Shown here in pieces: positions 6,833 to 14,428 of a stretch of DNA of 15,198 nucleotides (positions are counted from its first letter, which is position 1; the number at the start of each line of letters is the position of its first letter). The position numbers and the translations under genes were made by a program. The stretch is from an uncultured Eubacteriales bacterium (GTDB lineage Bacteria; Bacillota; Clostridia; Peptostreptococcales; Anaerovoracaceae). The DNA lies in contig CACYBO010000006.1 in NCBI GenBank assembly GCA_902772685.1, forward strand, positions 1-15,198. The letters run 5' to 3'. A model generated the notes under the pieces. It was not told where the DNA came from, made no database searches, and saw nothing but the letters and a program-made list of their open reading frames with translations.

Positions 6833-8452
6833 CTATGGGATGGCAATTCTTTCCTTCGTTCTGTATATTTTATCATCTCTGTTTCCGATGGTGTTCATGA
6901 GAATCAGCAGGTAACCATCATCAACAGCGCAGCTTTCTATCTCTCCGATGGAAACATCATAACTTCCCAGATAGGCTCCGTCGGAGGCCTTGTAGATATC
7001 TATGTAGCTTTTGTTCTTCCCCGGCCAGGTGCAGACGAGAATCGTGTTGTTGTATGCGCCAATATCCTGCGTGTACAAATACGGCGCCGTTTTGGTGAGC
7101 GTTTTTTCAACCCTGAAGTGGCTGTCGCACACATATATCGTCTCCGCCTTGGCCAGATAGAACTTATCCGTGCTGATGTCATATGCGATGGCCGATGTTA
7201 CCACAGGCATGTCCATCTTTTTGATGAGTTTCTTTGTCTTCGCATCAAACACGTAGCACTTCTTTGTCTTCTCACCGTTCTTGGTGCTCAGGACGTACAA
7301 TCTGTTTGTGTTCGGGTTGTAGGCGCTTCCGTTGGCATGGCCGATTCCATTTGCCTTTGTTACCGCACCCATTTTTCCGTCATTCTTGTTGTACTCTATC
7401 AGATTGCCTAGGGTGCTCTCCGGGTTGACATATGAAATGACGCACTGATCGCCGATAATGCTCATGGACTCCGGCAGTCCGGTCTCTCCTGCCCCCTGTA
7501 TATCCGCCACCAGATTCAAATCTGACTTGCCGAGTTTTTTGATGACCTTGAAGCTGCTGTAGGTAGGTGCTTCCTCGGTCGTTCCTCTGACTTCCGCGAC
7601 ATCCGAAACCCTGCCGTCAACTTTTTTACCGTTGACCTCCGCTACGCCTTTAACCTCATAGTCGTAGTCATCCCTTGTGACTTCAAGGTAAGTCACCTCT
7701 GCAGGTGTCTCCAGCAGTTCCTCAAATTCCTGTGTCGCAGGGTTCTTTCTGAGCACTTTATAAGTGGCTGCGTATTCATCAGGCTTCCACCTTATTATCG
7801 CTCTGGATGGAGATATGTTTTTTACCGCCCTAATCTGTATTTTATCCAGCACGGACGGATATACGACTACTTCCACTGTCCTCTCCGCGTCGCTGAACAG
7901 TCCGTTTCCTTTGGCGCTGATTAAGATCTCCGCCTCTCCGCTTTCCTTGAATTTGACATTTCCGCTGCTGTCGACTTCTGCGACATTTTTATCCGATGAC
8001 CTGTAATGCAGGTCTCCGTTAGCGGACGCCCTCAGCCTGAAATCGTTTCCCGTAAAACCGTAATATGTCGTATCATTCAGCTGTATGGCCTGTTTGACCT
8101 TATCCGCCTTCAAAACAGCGCTCTCACTGAAAGACGGCAGTCCGTTATTGAGCCATGCCCTTACTGTCACTTTGCAGCGGTCACCCGGATACACGCCTCT
8201 GATCGTATAGGTGTTATCCCTGATACCGGAAACTGTTGTGAGTCTGCCGTTGATTGTATAAACTACATCGTAACTTTTGCAGTCCAGTTCGCTCCAGTTC
8301 GCCGTGACCTCCAGACCCTCCTGCGTGAGCCGCAGATCTCTGACCTGGGCTACCTCTTCCAGCGGGTCGCCAACGAAGGCCACTCTCAGCAGATATGCCG
8401 CAAAAGCCATGATCATAAGTATGATAAAAAAGTACAGTATCTTACTTTTCAT
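6833..8452 (-). CDS. Membrane-anchored FN3/Big_2/beta-propeller surface protein
   Basis: I recognise domains but no named family. The 539-residue protein starts with a charged stretch and one hydrophobic segment (about 5-27) with no clear cleavage site or lipobox, so it is probably anchored by its N-terminus and faces outward. Residues 35-115 resemble a fibronectin type III domain. Residues 123-197 resemble a bacterial Ig-like Big_2 domain (SSDKNVAEVDSSGNVKFKESG). Residues 200-290 look like a second FN3. From about 300 on, repeated short beta units (NTNRLYVLS, STDKFYLAK, GYLLILMN) suggest a beta-propeller. No catalytic residues are evident, so binding of a polymer or partner is likely. The ATG overlaps the end of the hydrolase gene by 11 bases, which implies translational coupling and a joint role. 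Confidence 0.75.
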   Translation of the reverse strand: MKSKILYFFIILMIMAFAAYLLRVAFVGDPLEEVAQVRDLRLTQEGLEVTANWSELDCKSYDVVYTINGRLTTVSGIRDNTYTIRGVYPGDRCKVTVRAWLNNGLPSFSESAVLKADKVKQAIQLNDTTYYGFTGNDFRLRASANGDLHYRSSDKNVAEVDSSGNVKFKESGEAEILISAKGNGLFSDAERTVEVVVYPSVLDKIQIRAVKNISPSRAIIRWKPDEYAATYKVLRKNPATQEFEELLETPAEVTYLEVTRDDYDYEVKGVAEVNGKKVDGRVSDVAEVRGTTEEAPTYSSFKVIKKLGKSDLNLVADIQGAGETGLPESMSIIGDQCVISYVNPESTLGNLIEYNKNDGKMGAVTKANGIGHANGSAYNPNTNRLYVLSTKNGEKTKKCYVFDAKTKKLIKKMDMPVVTSAIAYDISTDKFYLAKAETIYVCDSHFRVEKTLTKTAPYLYTQDIGAYNNTILVCTWPGKNKSYIDIYKASDGAYLGSYDVSIGEIESCAVDDGYLLILMNTIGNRDDKIYRTKERIAIP

Positions 8453-10109
8453 AATCCCAAATGCCTTTATACAATTTGTATGTCTCTATTGGAGACGCGC
8501 TGTGCCATGGTATAAATCCCCCTTCAAGTCCGGCCTCATAAAGTGCGTCCACCTGCTCTTTGAGCTTTTGCTCATCGTACGTTACGGATGGCGCCCAGAA
8601 CGGTGTATTATATCCGGTTATCCAGGTGCGGGCTGCGGCCGGGGTCGGTATCTTGGTCTGCTCCTTTGCCGCGCTCTCCGCCCACATGGACATAATTGCC
8701 TTTGGTTCCGACCAGGTGTCAGCATCACCGAAGTGATCGGTGTAAGGCATGCTGCTGATCGCGTCGACCACATTGGAAATGGCCGGCCAATACTGTCCGC
8801 AGGCCGTCACATATCCATCGGAACACTCTCCGAACACGTCCACGCTGAAATACGCTCCCGCTTCATGGATCTGATCCGCTGCGTAAAAGCAGAAATTCTG
8901 GATGGCCTGTGCTTTTGATTCACCGTATTTGTTTCTGAAATCTGTGCCCTTATCGAGCGACATTTCATAGGCCTGCTCCGGAAATCTGACATAGTCAAAC
9001 TGTATTTCATCGAAGTCCATCAGTTGCACGGCTTCAACGGCGAGAGCAACATTATAATACCACACATCACGGCTGTACGCACTCGGCCAATCGGATCCGG
9101 AAACGCTTGATTTGATACAGTCTTCAGGGTGGTCTTTCGCGTAATACTTGTCGCTGAAGCAAGTTATCCGGCCGATGGTATAGATGCCCGCGTCCTTGAA
9201 TTCTTTAACTGCGCTCACATATTCATCCAGAGAAACGTGCGCCTTCTTAAAAGCGGTCGGCGCGAGTTTTTCCGCGGTCGGCGACTCATAGGAAAGGATC
9301 CCGCTCTTGATGTCGATCACCACTGCGTTGCAGTTTGTTTCTTCTATGATTTTCAGATAGGCGTCATTGTTGAGGGCTGCCTGATAGTTCAGATACATCC
9401 CCCTTGCTTCTTCGCAGAAATCCGTTCCTTTGATTGCGGGCCGCTCTGCCGGATAATAGTCCAGCTCTGTCGCTTTCCCGCCGTGCAGATCCATGCCGTA
9501 TTTCGCTTTTTTGGCTTTATCGTATTCGCCGTTTTCATTGTAGTTCGCATCGGCCTCTTCCTGTGTCTTCACCAGGTACTTTCCGTATGCAAAACCTTCA
9601 GGTGCGTCCGCGTCATCCGCCTGTCTGACCTTGTATTTGGCGACAGCGCCATCTTTTCCCAGACCTTCAAATCCCGTCACCTGCAGTTTCGTTCCCTTCG
9701 GCGCAAAGCCTGCGATTTCAGGGCCTTCGCTGTCTTGATATATGGTCACAGGCGTGCGGACGTAGAGTTCCTTCTCGCGCACGACTTTGGATTTTCTGTC
9801 CGTCAGATTCCGCGGTTTGATGTACCGTTCTTTATCGCCGTCGAGATACACTCTCTGGTATCTTCCCTCGTCCAGCTCAGCCGGTTCTTCGTCTCTCAGC
9901 GTGACTTTCGTTCCGCGCGGCAGCGCCTTTGCTTCCACAAGACTCCCCTGCTCGCCCATTTTATAGACCTGCACGAGATTCTCATCGCCCGCAATAAAAG
10001 CCTTCTCTTCGAAGGCTGTTTGGTTCGTTCCTGTAACCGACATGCACGTGAGCACGACGGTCAGTACCCCTATTAATATTTTTACCGGCAGTCTGTCAAT
10101 CACTCTCAT
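8442..10109 (-). CDS. Secreted DUF4015 glycoside-hydrolase-like protein
   Basis: The 555-residue protein has a signal peptide or anchor (hydrophobic residues 8-26 after a basic start). Next come two small beta-rich, SH3-like stretches (about 43-105 and 110-182), one ending in RYIKPRNL and the other in GFAYGKYLVK. From about 230 to 550 lies a TIM-barrel domain of the DUF4015 putative glycoside hydrolase type: RGMYLNY, NAVVIDIKS, FDEIQFDYVRFP (366-377) and SVDVFGE (422-428). Asp and Glu residues in the last two motifs are candidate catalytic groups. The substrate is not known; SH3-like domains suggest a cell-wall polymer or exopolysaccharide. It is the first gene of the eight-gene operon. The ATG at 10109 lies six bases after a TATAAT and has no ribosome site in the gap. 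Confidence 0.88.
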   Translation of the reverse strand: MRVIDRLPVKILIGVLTVVLTCMSVTGTNQTAFEEKAFIAGDENLVQVYKMGEQGSLVEAKALPRGTKVTLRDEEPAELDEGRYQRVYLDGDKERYIKPRNLTDRKSKVVREKELYVRTPVTIYQDSEGPEIAGFAPKGTKLQVTGFEGLGKDGAVAKYKVRQADDADAPEGFAYGKYLVKTQEEADANYNENGEYDKAKKAKYGMDLHGGKATELDYYPAERPAIKGTDFCEEARGMYLNYQAALNNDAYLKIIEETNCNAVVIDIKSGILSYESPTAEKLAPTAFKKAHVSLDEYVSAVKEFKDAGIYTIGRITCFSDKYYAKDHPEDCIKSSVSGSDWPSAYSRDVWYYNVALAVEAVQLMDFDEIQFDYVRFPEQAYEMSLDKGTDFRNKYGESKAQAIQNFCFYAADQIHEAGAYFSVDVFGECSDGYVTACGQYWPAISNVVDAISSMPYTDHFGDADTWSEPKAIMSMWAESAAKEQTKIPTPAAARTWITGYNTPFWAPSVTYDEQKLKEQVDALYEAGLEGGFIPWHSASPIETYKLYKGIWDYEK

Positions 10110-10115
10110 GTCGGT

Positions 10116-10124
10116 ATTATAGCA
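10116..10124 (-). promoter_or_regulatory. Extended -10 promoter directly before the eight-gene operon
   Basis: On the minus strand TGCTATAAT ends six bases before the ATG at 10109. There is no good -35 hexamer 16-18 bases upstream, but the TGC extension can compensate. Transcription would start at about 10110-10108, on or next to the A of the start codon, giving a leaderless message. If the true start of transcription is elsewhere, the GGAG that lies 20 bases upstream of the ATG would still be too far away to serve as its ribosome site. Confidence 0.5.
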
Positions 10125-10149
10125 TAATTCTCCGCTTTCCCAGACACTA

Positions 10150-10184
10150 AAACAGGACCGCGGCGAAAGTTTGCGGTCCTGTTT
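10150..10184 (-). terminator. Intrinsic terminator after ferritin, possibly bidirectional
   Basis: A perfect 12-base inverted repeat, AAACAGGACCGC (10150-10161) and GCGGTCCTGTTT (10173-10184), encloses an 11-base loop. In the minus direction it lies 36 bases after the ferritin stop codon and ends in TTTT, the classical intrinsic form. In the plus direction it is followed by CTCTTTT, so it may also work that way. It separates ferritin from the next operon, which therefore needs its own promoter. Confidence 0.88.
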
Positions 10185-10219
10185 CTCTTTTCCGGCGTCG
10201 GTGCCTTTGCCCTTCGGTC

Positions 10220-10732
10220 TTACAGGGTAAGTGAAGGCGGCGTGTAAGCCCTTGCCTTCATCTCGGCGTCCAGCTCATAAAGGCTCTTGCTGTCGCTTCC
10301 GAAGAGTTCGAACTTGGTTACGTTATCGTCCGCGTTGTCCTCTTCTTCGGCCTGCTCTTTTACAAACCAGTCGAGGAACTGCATTGTTCTGAAGTCATGT
10401 TCCTCATAAGCTGCGGCATAGATCTTGTTGATCAGGTCTGTTACGACTCTCTCGTGCTCCGCTCCCATCTTGAGCGGATCGATGAATTCTTTGTATTCCT
10501 TATCCGGCTTGTCGATCGCTTCGAGTTCGATGGTCTCGCCCTGCTGCTGCAGATACTGAATGAACAGCATTGCGTGATCGCGTTCCTCCTGCGCCTGAAT
10601 CATGTACCAGTTGGCATATCCATCCAGCCCGGCGTCCTTGTAGTAGTTGGAAAAATCAAGATACAGATATGCTGAATAGAATTCCGCATTGACCTGATTG
10701 TTGAGCAGATCTTTAACTTTCTTTGAAACCAT
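10220..10732 (-). CDS. ftnA: Ferritin, non-haem
   Basis: The 170-residue four-helix protein assembles into a 24-mer cage that oxidises Fe(II) and stores it as a mineral core. The ferroxidase residues are all present and have the same numbers as I recall for E. coli FtnA: Glu17, Glu50, His53, Glu94, Gln127 and Glu130. Glu49 and Glu126 are in place for the third iron site. Haem-binding methionine of bacterioferritin is not evident. AAGGAGG is about eight bases upstream of the ATG. The gene stands alone between its own promoter and a strong terminator, and is divergent from the flavoprotein gene at 10825. No Fur box is obvious to me. Confidence 0.97.
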   Translation of the reverse strand: MVSKKVKDLLNNQVNAEFYSAYLYLDFSNYYKDAGLDGYANWYMIQAQEERDHAMLFIQYLQQQGETIELEAIDKPDKEYKEFIDPLKMGAEHERVVTDLINKIYAAAYEEHDFRTMQFLDWFVKEQAEEEDNADDNVTKFELFGSDSKSLYELDAEMKARAYTPPSLTL

Positions 10733-10770
10733 TTAAATACCTCCTTCTGATAACTGTTTCCTATATATGG

Positions 10771-10779
10771 ATTATAGCA
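10771..10779 (-). promoter_or_regulatory. Extended -10 promoter of ferritin
   Basis: The minus strand reads TGCTATAAT here, about 38 bases upstream of the ferritin ATG. The -35 region 17 bases further up (TGGGAA) is poor. The TGC extension makes it a credible promoter, and the resulting leader includes the AAGGAGG ribosome site. Confidence 0.6.
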
Positions 10780-10786
10780 CCACTCA

Positions 10787-10815
10787 TTGTATTTTCCCAT
10801 ATTATTTGTTATTCT
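10787..10815 (+). promoter_or_regulatory. Likely promoter of the flavoprotein gene
   Basis: TTGTAT (10787-10792) and TATTCT (10810-10815) are 17 bases apart, and the -10 is preceded by TGT, an extended -10 feature. Transcription would start near 10822, only about three bases before the ATG at 10825. It lies back to back with the ferritin promoter. Confidence 0.45.
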
Positions 10816-10824
10816 TATAGGCAG

Positions 10825-12108
10825 ATGTTTAACGAGTTAACAGCAAAAACTTATGACTGTATCGTGATCGGCGCAGGGGCATCCGGCCTGTTCTACAGCG
10901 CGGCGGATGAGCCGCATGGCGCAGCAAACGGGTCCCGCGGCGGACGGCTGATTCTGGAGAAAACGAACCGTCCCGGACAAAAGCTTCTGCTCAGCGGAAA
11001 CGGCGCCTGCAACATCACACACGGCGGAAGCATCAAGGATTTCATCGGGCATTACGGCGACCGGGGAACGTCCATCCGAAGCTGTCTGTACAGACACAAC
11101 AACCTGCATCTGATGGCGTTCATGGAACGGCTCGGCGTCCCTCTTACGGAGCGTCCGGACGGCAAGGTCTTTCCCGCGTCGATGAAAGCGGCGGATGTTC
11201 TCAGCGCTCTTCTCGCAAAAGCAACAGAGAACGGTTTCCGGCTGATCCGCAACGCAGAAGTGACCGGTATCTCGGTATCTGACGTTTCCGGCAGCGCGGC
11301 AGATAACAGCTCCGATAGCGTGCCGTCCCATGGTGGAACGGTGCGCGTTACCCTGGCGGACGGAACCGGACTCAAAACAAGGAAACTGGTCATCGCAACG
11401 GGCGGGGCGTCTTACCCGTCGACCGGCTCTGACGGCAGTTTCATGGATGTGATCAGGCGGGATCTGGGTATCAGCGTCACTGATCTGAAGCCGGCACTGG
11501 CGCCTGTTTATGTGGAGAACTATCCCTACAGCGGTCTGTCCGGAATATCGTTTGATGATGTGGAAGTAAGGTGCGGCACGCACACTGCGCGGGGTCCTCT
11601 GCTTCTGACACACAAGGGTTTCAGCGGACCGGCGATTCTGCACATTTCACAGTACGTAAATCCGGGAATGCTACTTGTGATAAACTACCTGCCGGAATAT
11701 AATATGGCTGATGTCTTCCGAAAGATTCGGGATGATCAGCCGGCGAACAGCAAAGGCATCGCCAACTATCTGGCACAGGAATTCGGTCTTCCAAAGGCTT
11801 TCGCGGAGACGATGTTCAGCACCCCGGCACGGAAGCTCTCAAGTGTTGGGCACAAAGAACTCGAGAATATCGTCCATCTGATGATGGAGCGGAAACATAC
11901 CGTAAGCGGAACAGGCGGCTTCCGTGAAGCAATGGTCACCGCAGGCGGCGTATGTCTCGAAGAAATAAATCTCAAAAACATGAGTCTCCTGAAGCACCCT
12001 TCAGTTCACGTCATCGGTGAGGCTCTGGATATAAACGGCGACACTGGCGGATATAATCTGCAGTTTGCATATTCATCAGCTCTCGCCGCGTTCACAAAGA
12101 ACGATTGA
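10825..12108 (+). CDS. HI0933/BaiN-family FAD-dependent oxidoreductase
   Basis: The 427-residue flavoprotein belongs to the HI0933-like (YhiN, BaiN/RdsA) family. It carries the dinucleotide-binding VIGAGASGL at 14-22, the family motif GQKLLLSGNGACNITHGG at 51-68, ATGGASYPSTGSDG at 191-204, LLLTHKGFSGPAIL at 259-272 and the FAD-contacting GEALDINGDTGGYNLQFAYSSA near the end. The reaction is unknown for most members; the link of BaiN to bile-acid reduction applies to particular clostridial proteins and should not be assumed here. A polar serine-rich insert (about 154-170) is unusual. I start at 10825; an ATG at 10723 would read through the promoter region and add an unrelated hydrophobic stretch. 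No good ribosome site precedes 10825. The acyltransferase gene follows after 15 bases. Confidence 0.92.
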   Translation: MFNELTAKTYDCIVIGAGASGLFYSAADEPHGAANGSRGGRLILEKTNRPGQKLLLSGNGACNITHGGSIKDFIGHYGDRGTSIRSCLYRHNNLHLMAFMERLGVPLTERPDGKVFPASMKAADVLSALLAKATENGFRLIRNAEVTGISVSDVSGSAADNSSDSVPSHGGTVRVTLADGTGLKTRKLVIATGGASYPSTGSDGSFMDVIRRDLGISVTDLKPALAPVYVENYPYSGLSGISFDDVEVRCGTHTARGPLLLTHKGFSGPAILHISQYVNPGMLLVINYLPEYNMADVFRKIRDDQPANSKGIANYLAQEFGLPKAFAETMFSTPARKLSSVGHKELENIVHLMMERKHTVSGTGGFREAMVTAGGVCLEEINLKNMSLLKHPSVHVIGEALDINGDTGGYNLQFAYSSALAAFTKND

Positions 12109-12123
12109 TGAGGAGGAACAAAA

Positions 12124-13404
12124 ATGGCTGAAACAAAGCCGGCCGGCGCTGCACCGGCCGAAACCATCACAACGAAAAAAGAACGTGACTACATGTTCGA
12201 CACGTTCAGAGGGATACTGATGCTGTCTATCCCGATCTCCCACTTCACGAAGGCTTCAGGAAACTGGTACGCGGTCATGTGGGGCGGCGCGGGATTCTCA
12301 CACACATCCCCGACCGGATTCGTCTACATCACGATCAATGTATTCGTAATGCAGGCGTTCATGTTCTTATCCGGATACTTCTCCAAGAAGCCGGAACGGG
12401 CGAGAGAAACGGCGTTCCGCGGAGTGCTCTGGCCGTATCTGGTGTTCACGACGATCACTATGATTGCGGCGTGGGGCTTCGACTGTCCTATCGGGCACTA
12501 TTTCGGATACCTGACCCCATCGTTCGCATTGTGGTTCCTTGTAGCCCTGTTCCTGTATCGGTATTTCCTGGTGGACATCATCAAGTTCAAGTGGGCTCTG
12601 CCGATGAGCATTTTCATGATGTTCGCTGCAGGCGTTTTGCCGTTTGGACAGTTCATGGCGCTGGGTCGTGTATTCTCTTACTTCCCGTTCTTCATGATCG
12701 GTTACTACTGCTCCAAGGACACTTTGGACAAGGTTCGTACACTTAAGAAATATCCGGTCGTCGTAGGACTGCTCGGCGCGGTGCTCGTAGCTATATCGAT
12801 CTGGCTCATGTACCACGGACCGAAGCTCGGCTGGTTCCTGCTCAAGCAGGACTGCAGCAACTTCGGTATGGAATGGTATACCGACTGTCTCTGGAGACTG
12901 CTGGTCTTCGGACTGTCCTGCGGATGGATCACATTTATGGTCAATATCCTGCCGTCAAAGCAGAATTTCCTATGCCACATCGGAACGACGACCATGCCGA
13001 TTTACCTGTTCCATCTGGGACTGAGGCACGTCATCACACAGTACGGAATTTACATGGGCGTTGTCGGCAGCCTGATCGTCGCCTGGTTCGCAGGGATCTC
13101 CCTGGTTCACAAGAAACATAATAACTGGCCAGTGTCGATTATCATCACAGTCCTGTCCATCGCAGGTGTCTTCGCTCTGTGCCTGTCCGGTGCTCTTGAT
13201 CCGCTGGCAGGCGGCTGTCCGAAGAATCTGGTGGTCTTCTACGTTCTGGTCTGGGGCAGCGCACTGCTGACCGGCGTATCACTTTCGGCCCCATTCTGGG
13301 ATAAGCTCTATGACCTGCTGACTGAAGGGCCTCTGCGTGCTTCCGTTATCACCAGCTGGCTGGAAGGAAAATATCTGAAGAAGAACAATGAAGAGGCAAA
13401 GTAA
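12124..13404 (+). CDS. Membrane acyltransferase, acyltransferase-3 family
   Basis: The 426-residue protein has about ten membrane segments and the acyltransferase-3 signature near its N-terminus, FDTFRGILMLSIPISH (25-40), with Arg29 and His40 as the conserved pair. SFALWFLVALFLYRYFLVD is the typical second motif, as in the fucose 4-O-acetylase-like branch. Family members move acetyl or other short acyl groups across the membrane onto surface sugars, peptidoglycan or lipids. No SGNH domain is fused, so any partner must be separate. The first 20 residues are Ala/Pro/Lys-rich and cytoplasmic. AGGAGG lies seven bases upstream of the start. The next gene, an exported lipoprotein hydrolase, overlaps its 3' end by 17 bases. 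The acceptor is unknown. Confidence 0.9.
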   Translation: MAETKPAGAAPAETITTKKERDYMFDTFRGILMLSIPISHFTKASGNWYAVMWGGAGFSHTSPTGFVYITINVFVMQAFMFLSGYFSKKPERARETAFRGVLWPYLVFTTITMIAAWGFDCPIGHYFGYLTPSFALWFLVALFLYRYFLVDIIKFKWALPMSIFMMFAAGVLPFGQFMALGRVFSYFPFFMIGYYCSKDTLDKVRTLKKYPVVVGLLGAVLVAISIWLMYHGPKLGWFLLKQDCSNFGMEWYTDCLWRLLVFGLSCGWITFMVNILPSKQNFLCHIGTTTMPIYLFHLGLRHVITQYGIYMGVVGSLIVAWFAGISLVHKKHNNWPVSIIITVLSIAGVFALCLSGALDPLAGGCPKNLVVFYVLVWGSALLTGVSLSAPFWDKLYDLLTEGPLRASVITSWLEGKYLKKNNEEAK

Positions 13405-14386
13405 GCACACAAAAAAATACAGACAAACAGCTGCCGCAGGCATTGCGGCAGTTCTTTGTCTATGCCTTTGTTTTGCTTTTGCACTGACACTGACCGGATG
13501 CGGATCGTCAGGACAGGATGATGGTGACGAGAGCGCACTGAACCGCGGGCCGGAAAAAATCATCACAGAAGATGTCTTCCTTCAAAATGAAGACGGCACT
13601 TACACCTATGGTGAGATCGTAGCGCCCGACATCGAAGGGTCCTATCCGCTCGTCTCCATTTCCCACGGCATTTATGGCAGCATGAACAGCGGCGGCGCGC
13701 GCCTTCTGTCTGAGCTTCTGGCGTCAAACGGAATCGCCGCGATCCGGGCGGACTTCAACCGCTGTCTCACAGATGATCCGGACAAAGCCCTTGCCAAGGA
13801 CAAATCCGGCCGCACGAATGAGTACACCCTCAAAGACATGCTCGAGTCCAACCTGCTTCTCATCAAATATACACTGGATCACTACAATGTGGATCCTGAC
13901 CGCATCGGCGTCTACGGCAGGTCCTTCGGCGGCCGTGTCGCCATGATTATGGGCAACGAAAGCTGGGGCGGCATCGACTACAAGGCCATGGCTCTCATCG
14001 CGCCCGCCGGCAATGAGTACGCCCTCATCCACTATGTAGGCGGTCAGGAGGAGTGGGATCATATCCGCGCCGCCGTGGAAAAGGACGGTAAATACAAACG
14101 CGGCGTCCTGACCTTTACGCCGGAGTGGTTCGAAGAATACTATGACCTGAACCCTGCACTCACCGGCAGCAAGTTCGAAGATAAACCGGTCATGGTCTAT
14201 TACAACACAAAGGACACAGTCGTCGAACCGGAGACCAGTCTCGACTGTGCCCATGCTTATTCCAACGTTGCAATCTATGAGGTTACGACCGATGACGGTC
14301 ACGGCTATGAAATGTCCTATGATACATCCCCGATCAAGGTCGAGATCATGAACCGGGTCATTTCATTCTTCCTGGACAATCTGTAA
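13388..14386 (+). CDS. Lipoprotein alpha/beta hydrolase
   Basis: The 332-residue protein has a basic start, a long hydrophobic segment (about 15-35) and a lipobox TLTGC with Cys38, so it is probably exported and lipid-anchored. After an acidic linker comes an alpha/beta hydrolase domain: oxyanion motif SHGIYGS (92-98), nucleophile elbow YGRSFGG with Ser179, Asp276 in NTKDTVVEP and His305 in DDGHGYE, a complete catalytic triad. It resembles dienelactone-hydrolase and acyl-esterase or peptidase relatives; the substrate cannot be told. The ATG lies inside the last codons of the acyltransferase gene (17-base overlap), which suggests coupling. An esterase acting on the same surface acyl groups is an attractive but unproved idea. 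Confidence 0.9.
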   Translation: MKRQSKHTKKYRQTAAAGIAAVLCLCLCFAFALTLTGCGSSGQDDGDESALNRGPEKIITEDVFLQNEDGTYTYGEIVAPDIEGSYPLVSISHGIYGSMNSGGARLLSELLASNGIAAIRADFNRCLTDDPDKALAKDKSGRTNEYTLKDMLESNLLLIKYTLDHYNVDPDRIGVYGRSFGGRVAMIMGNESWGGIDYKAMALIAPAGNEYALIHYVGGQEEWDHIRAAVEKDGKYKRGVLTFTPEWFEEYYDLNPALTGSKFEDKPVMVYYNTKDTVVEPETSLDCAHAYSNVAIYEVTTDDGHGYEMSYDTSPIKVEIMNRVISFFLDNL

Positions 14387-14428
14387 CTATCCGCCTGCGG
14401 CAGATGCGCAGTGCAGTCGCACATGCGT

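Noticed and set aside
9129..10076. A 315-codon open frame on the plus strand opposite the DUF4015 protein
   Set aside because: It has no signal, motif or start context, and the minus-strand frame has clear family motifs.
10723..10824. Hydrophobic N-terminal extension of the HI0933-family protein starting at 10723
   Set aside because: It overlaps the start of the ferritin gene and both promoters on the other strand, and the family normally begins just before the GxGxxG motif, as at 10825.
1046..12108. A bile-acid 7-dehydroxylation (bai) cluster, suggested by one BaiF-family and one BaiN-family protein
   Set aside because: The two genes are about 9 kb apart on separate units, the family names are broad, the BaiF-family protein looks like a racemase, and no baiB, baiCD, baiE or baiG homologue is present.
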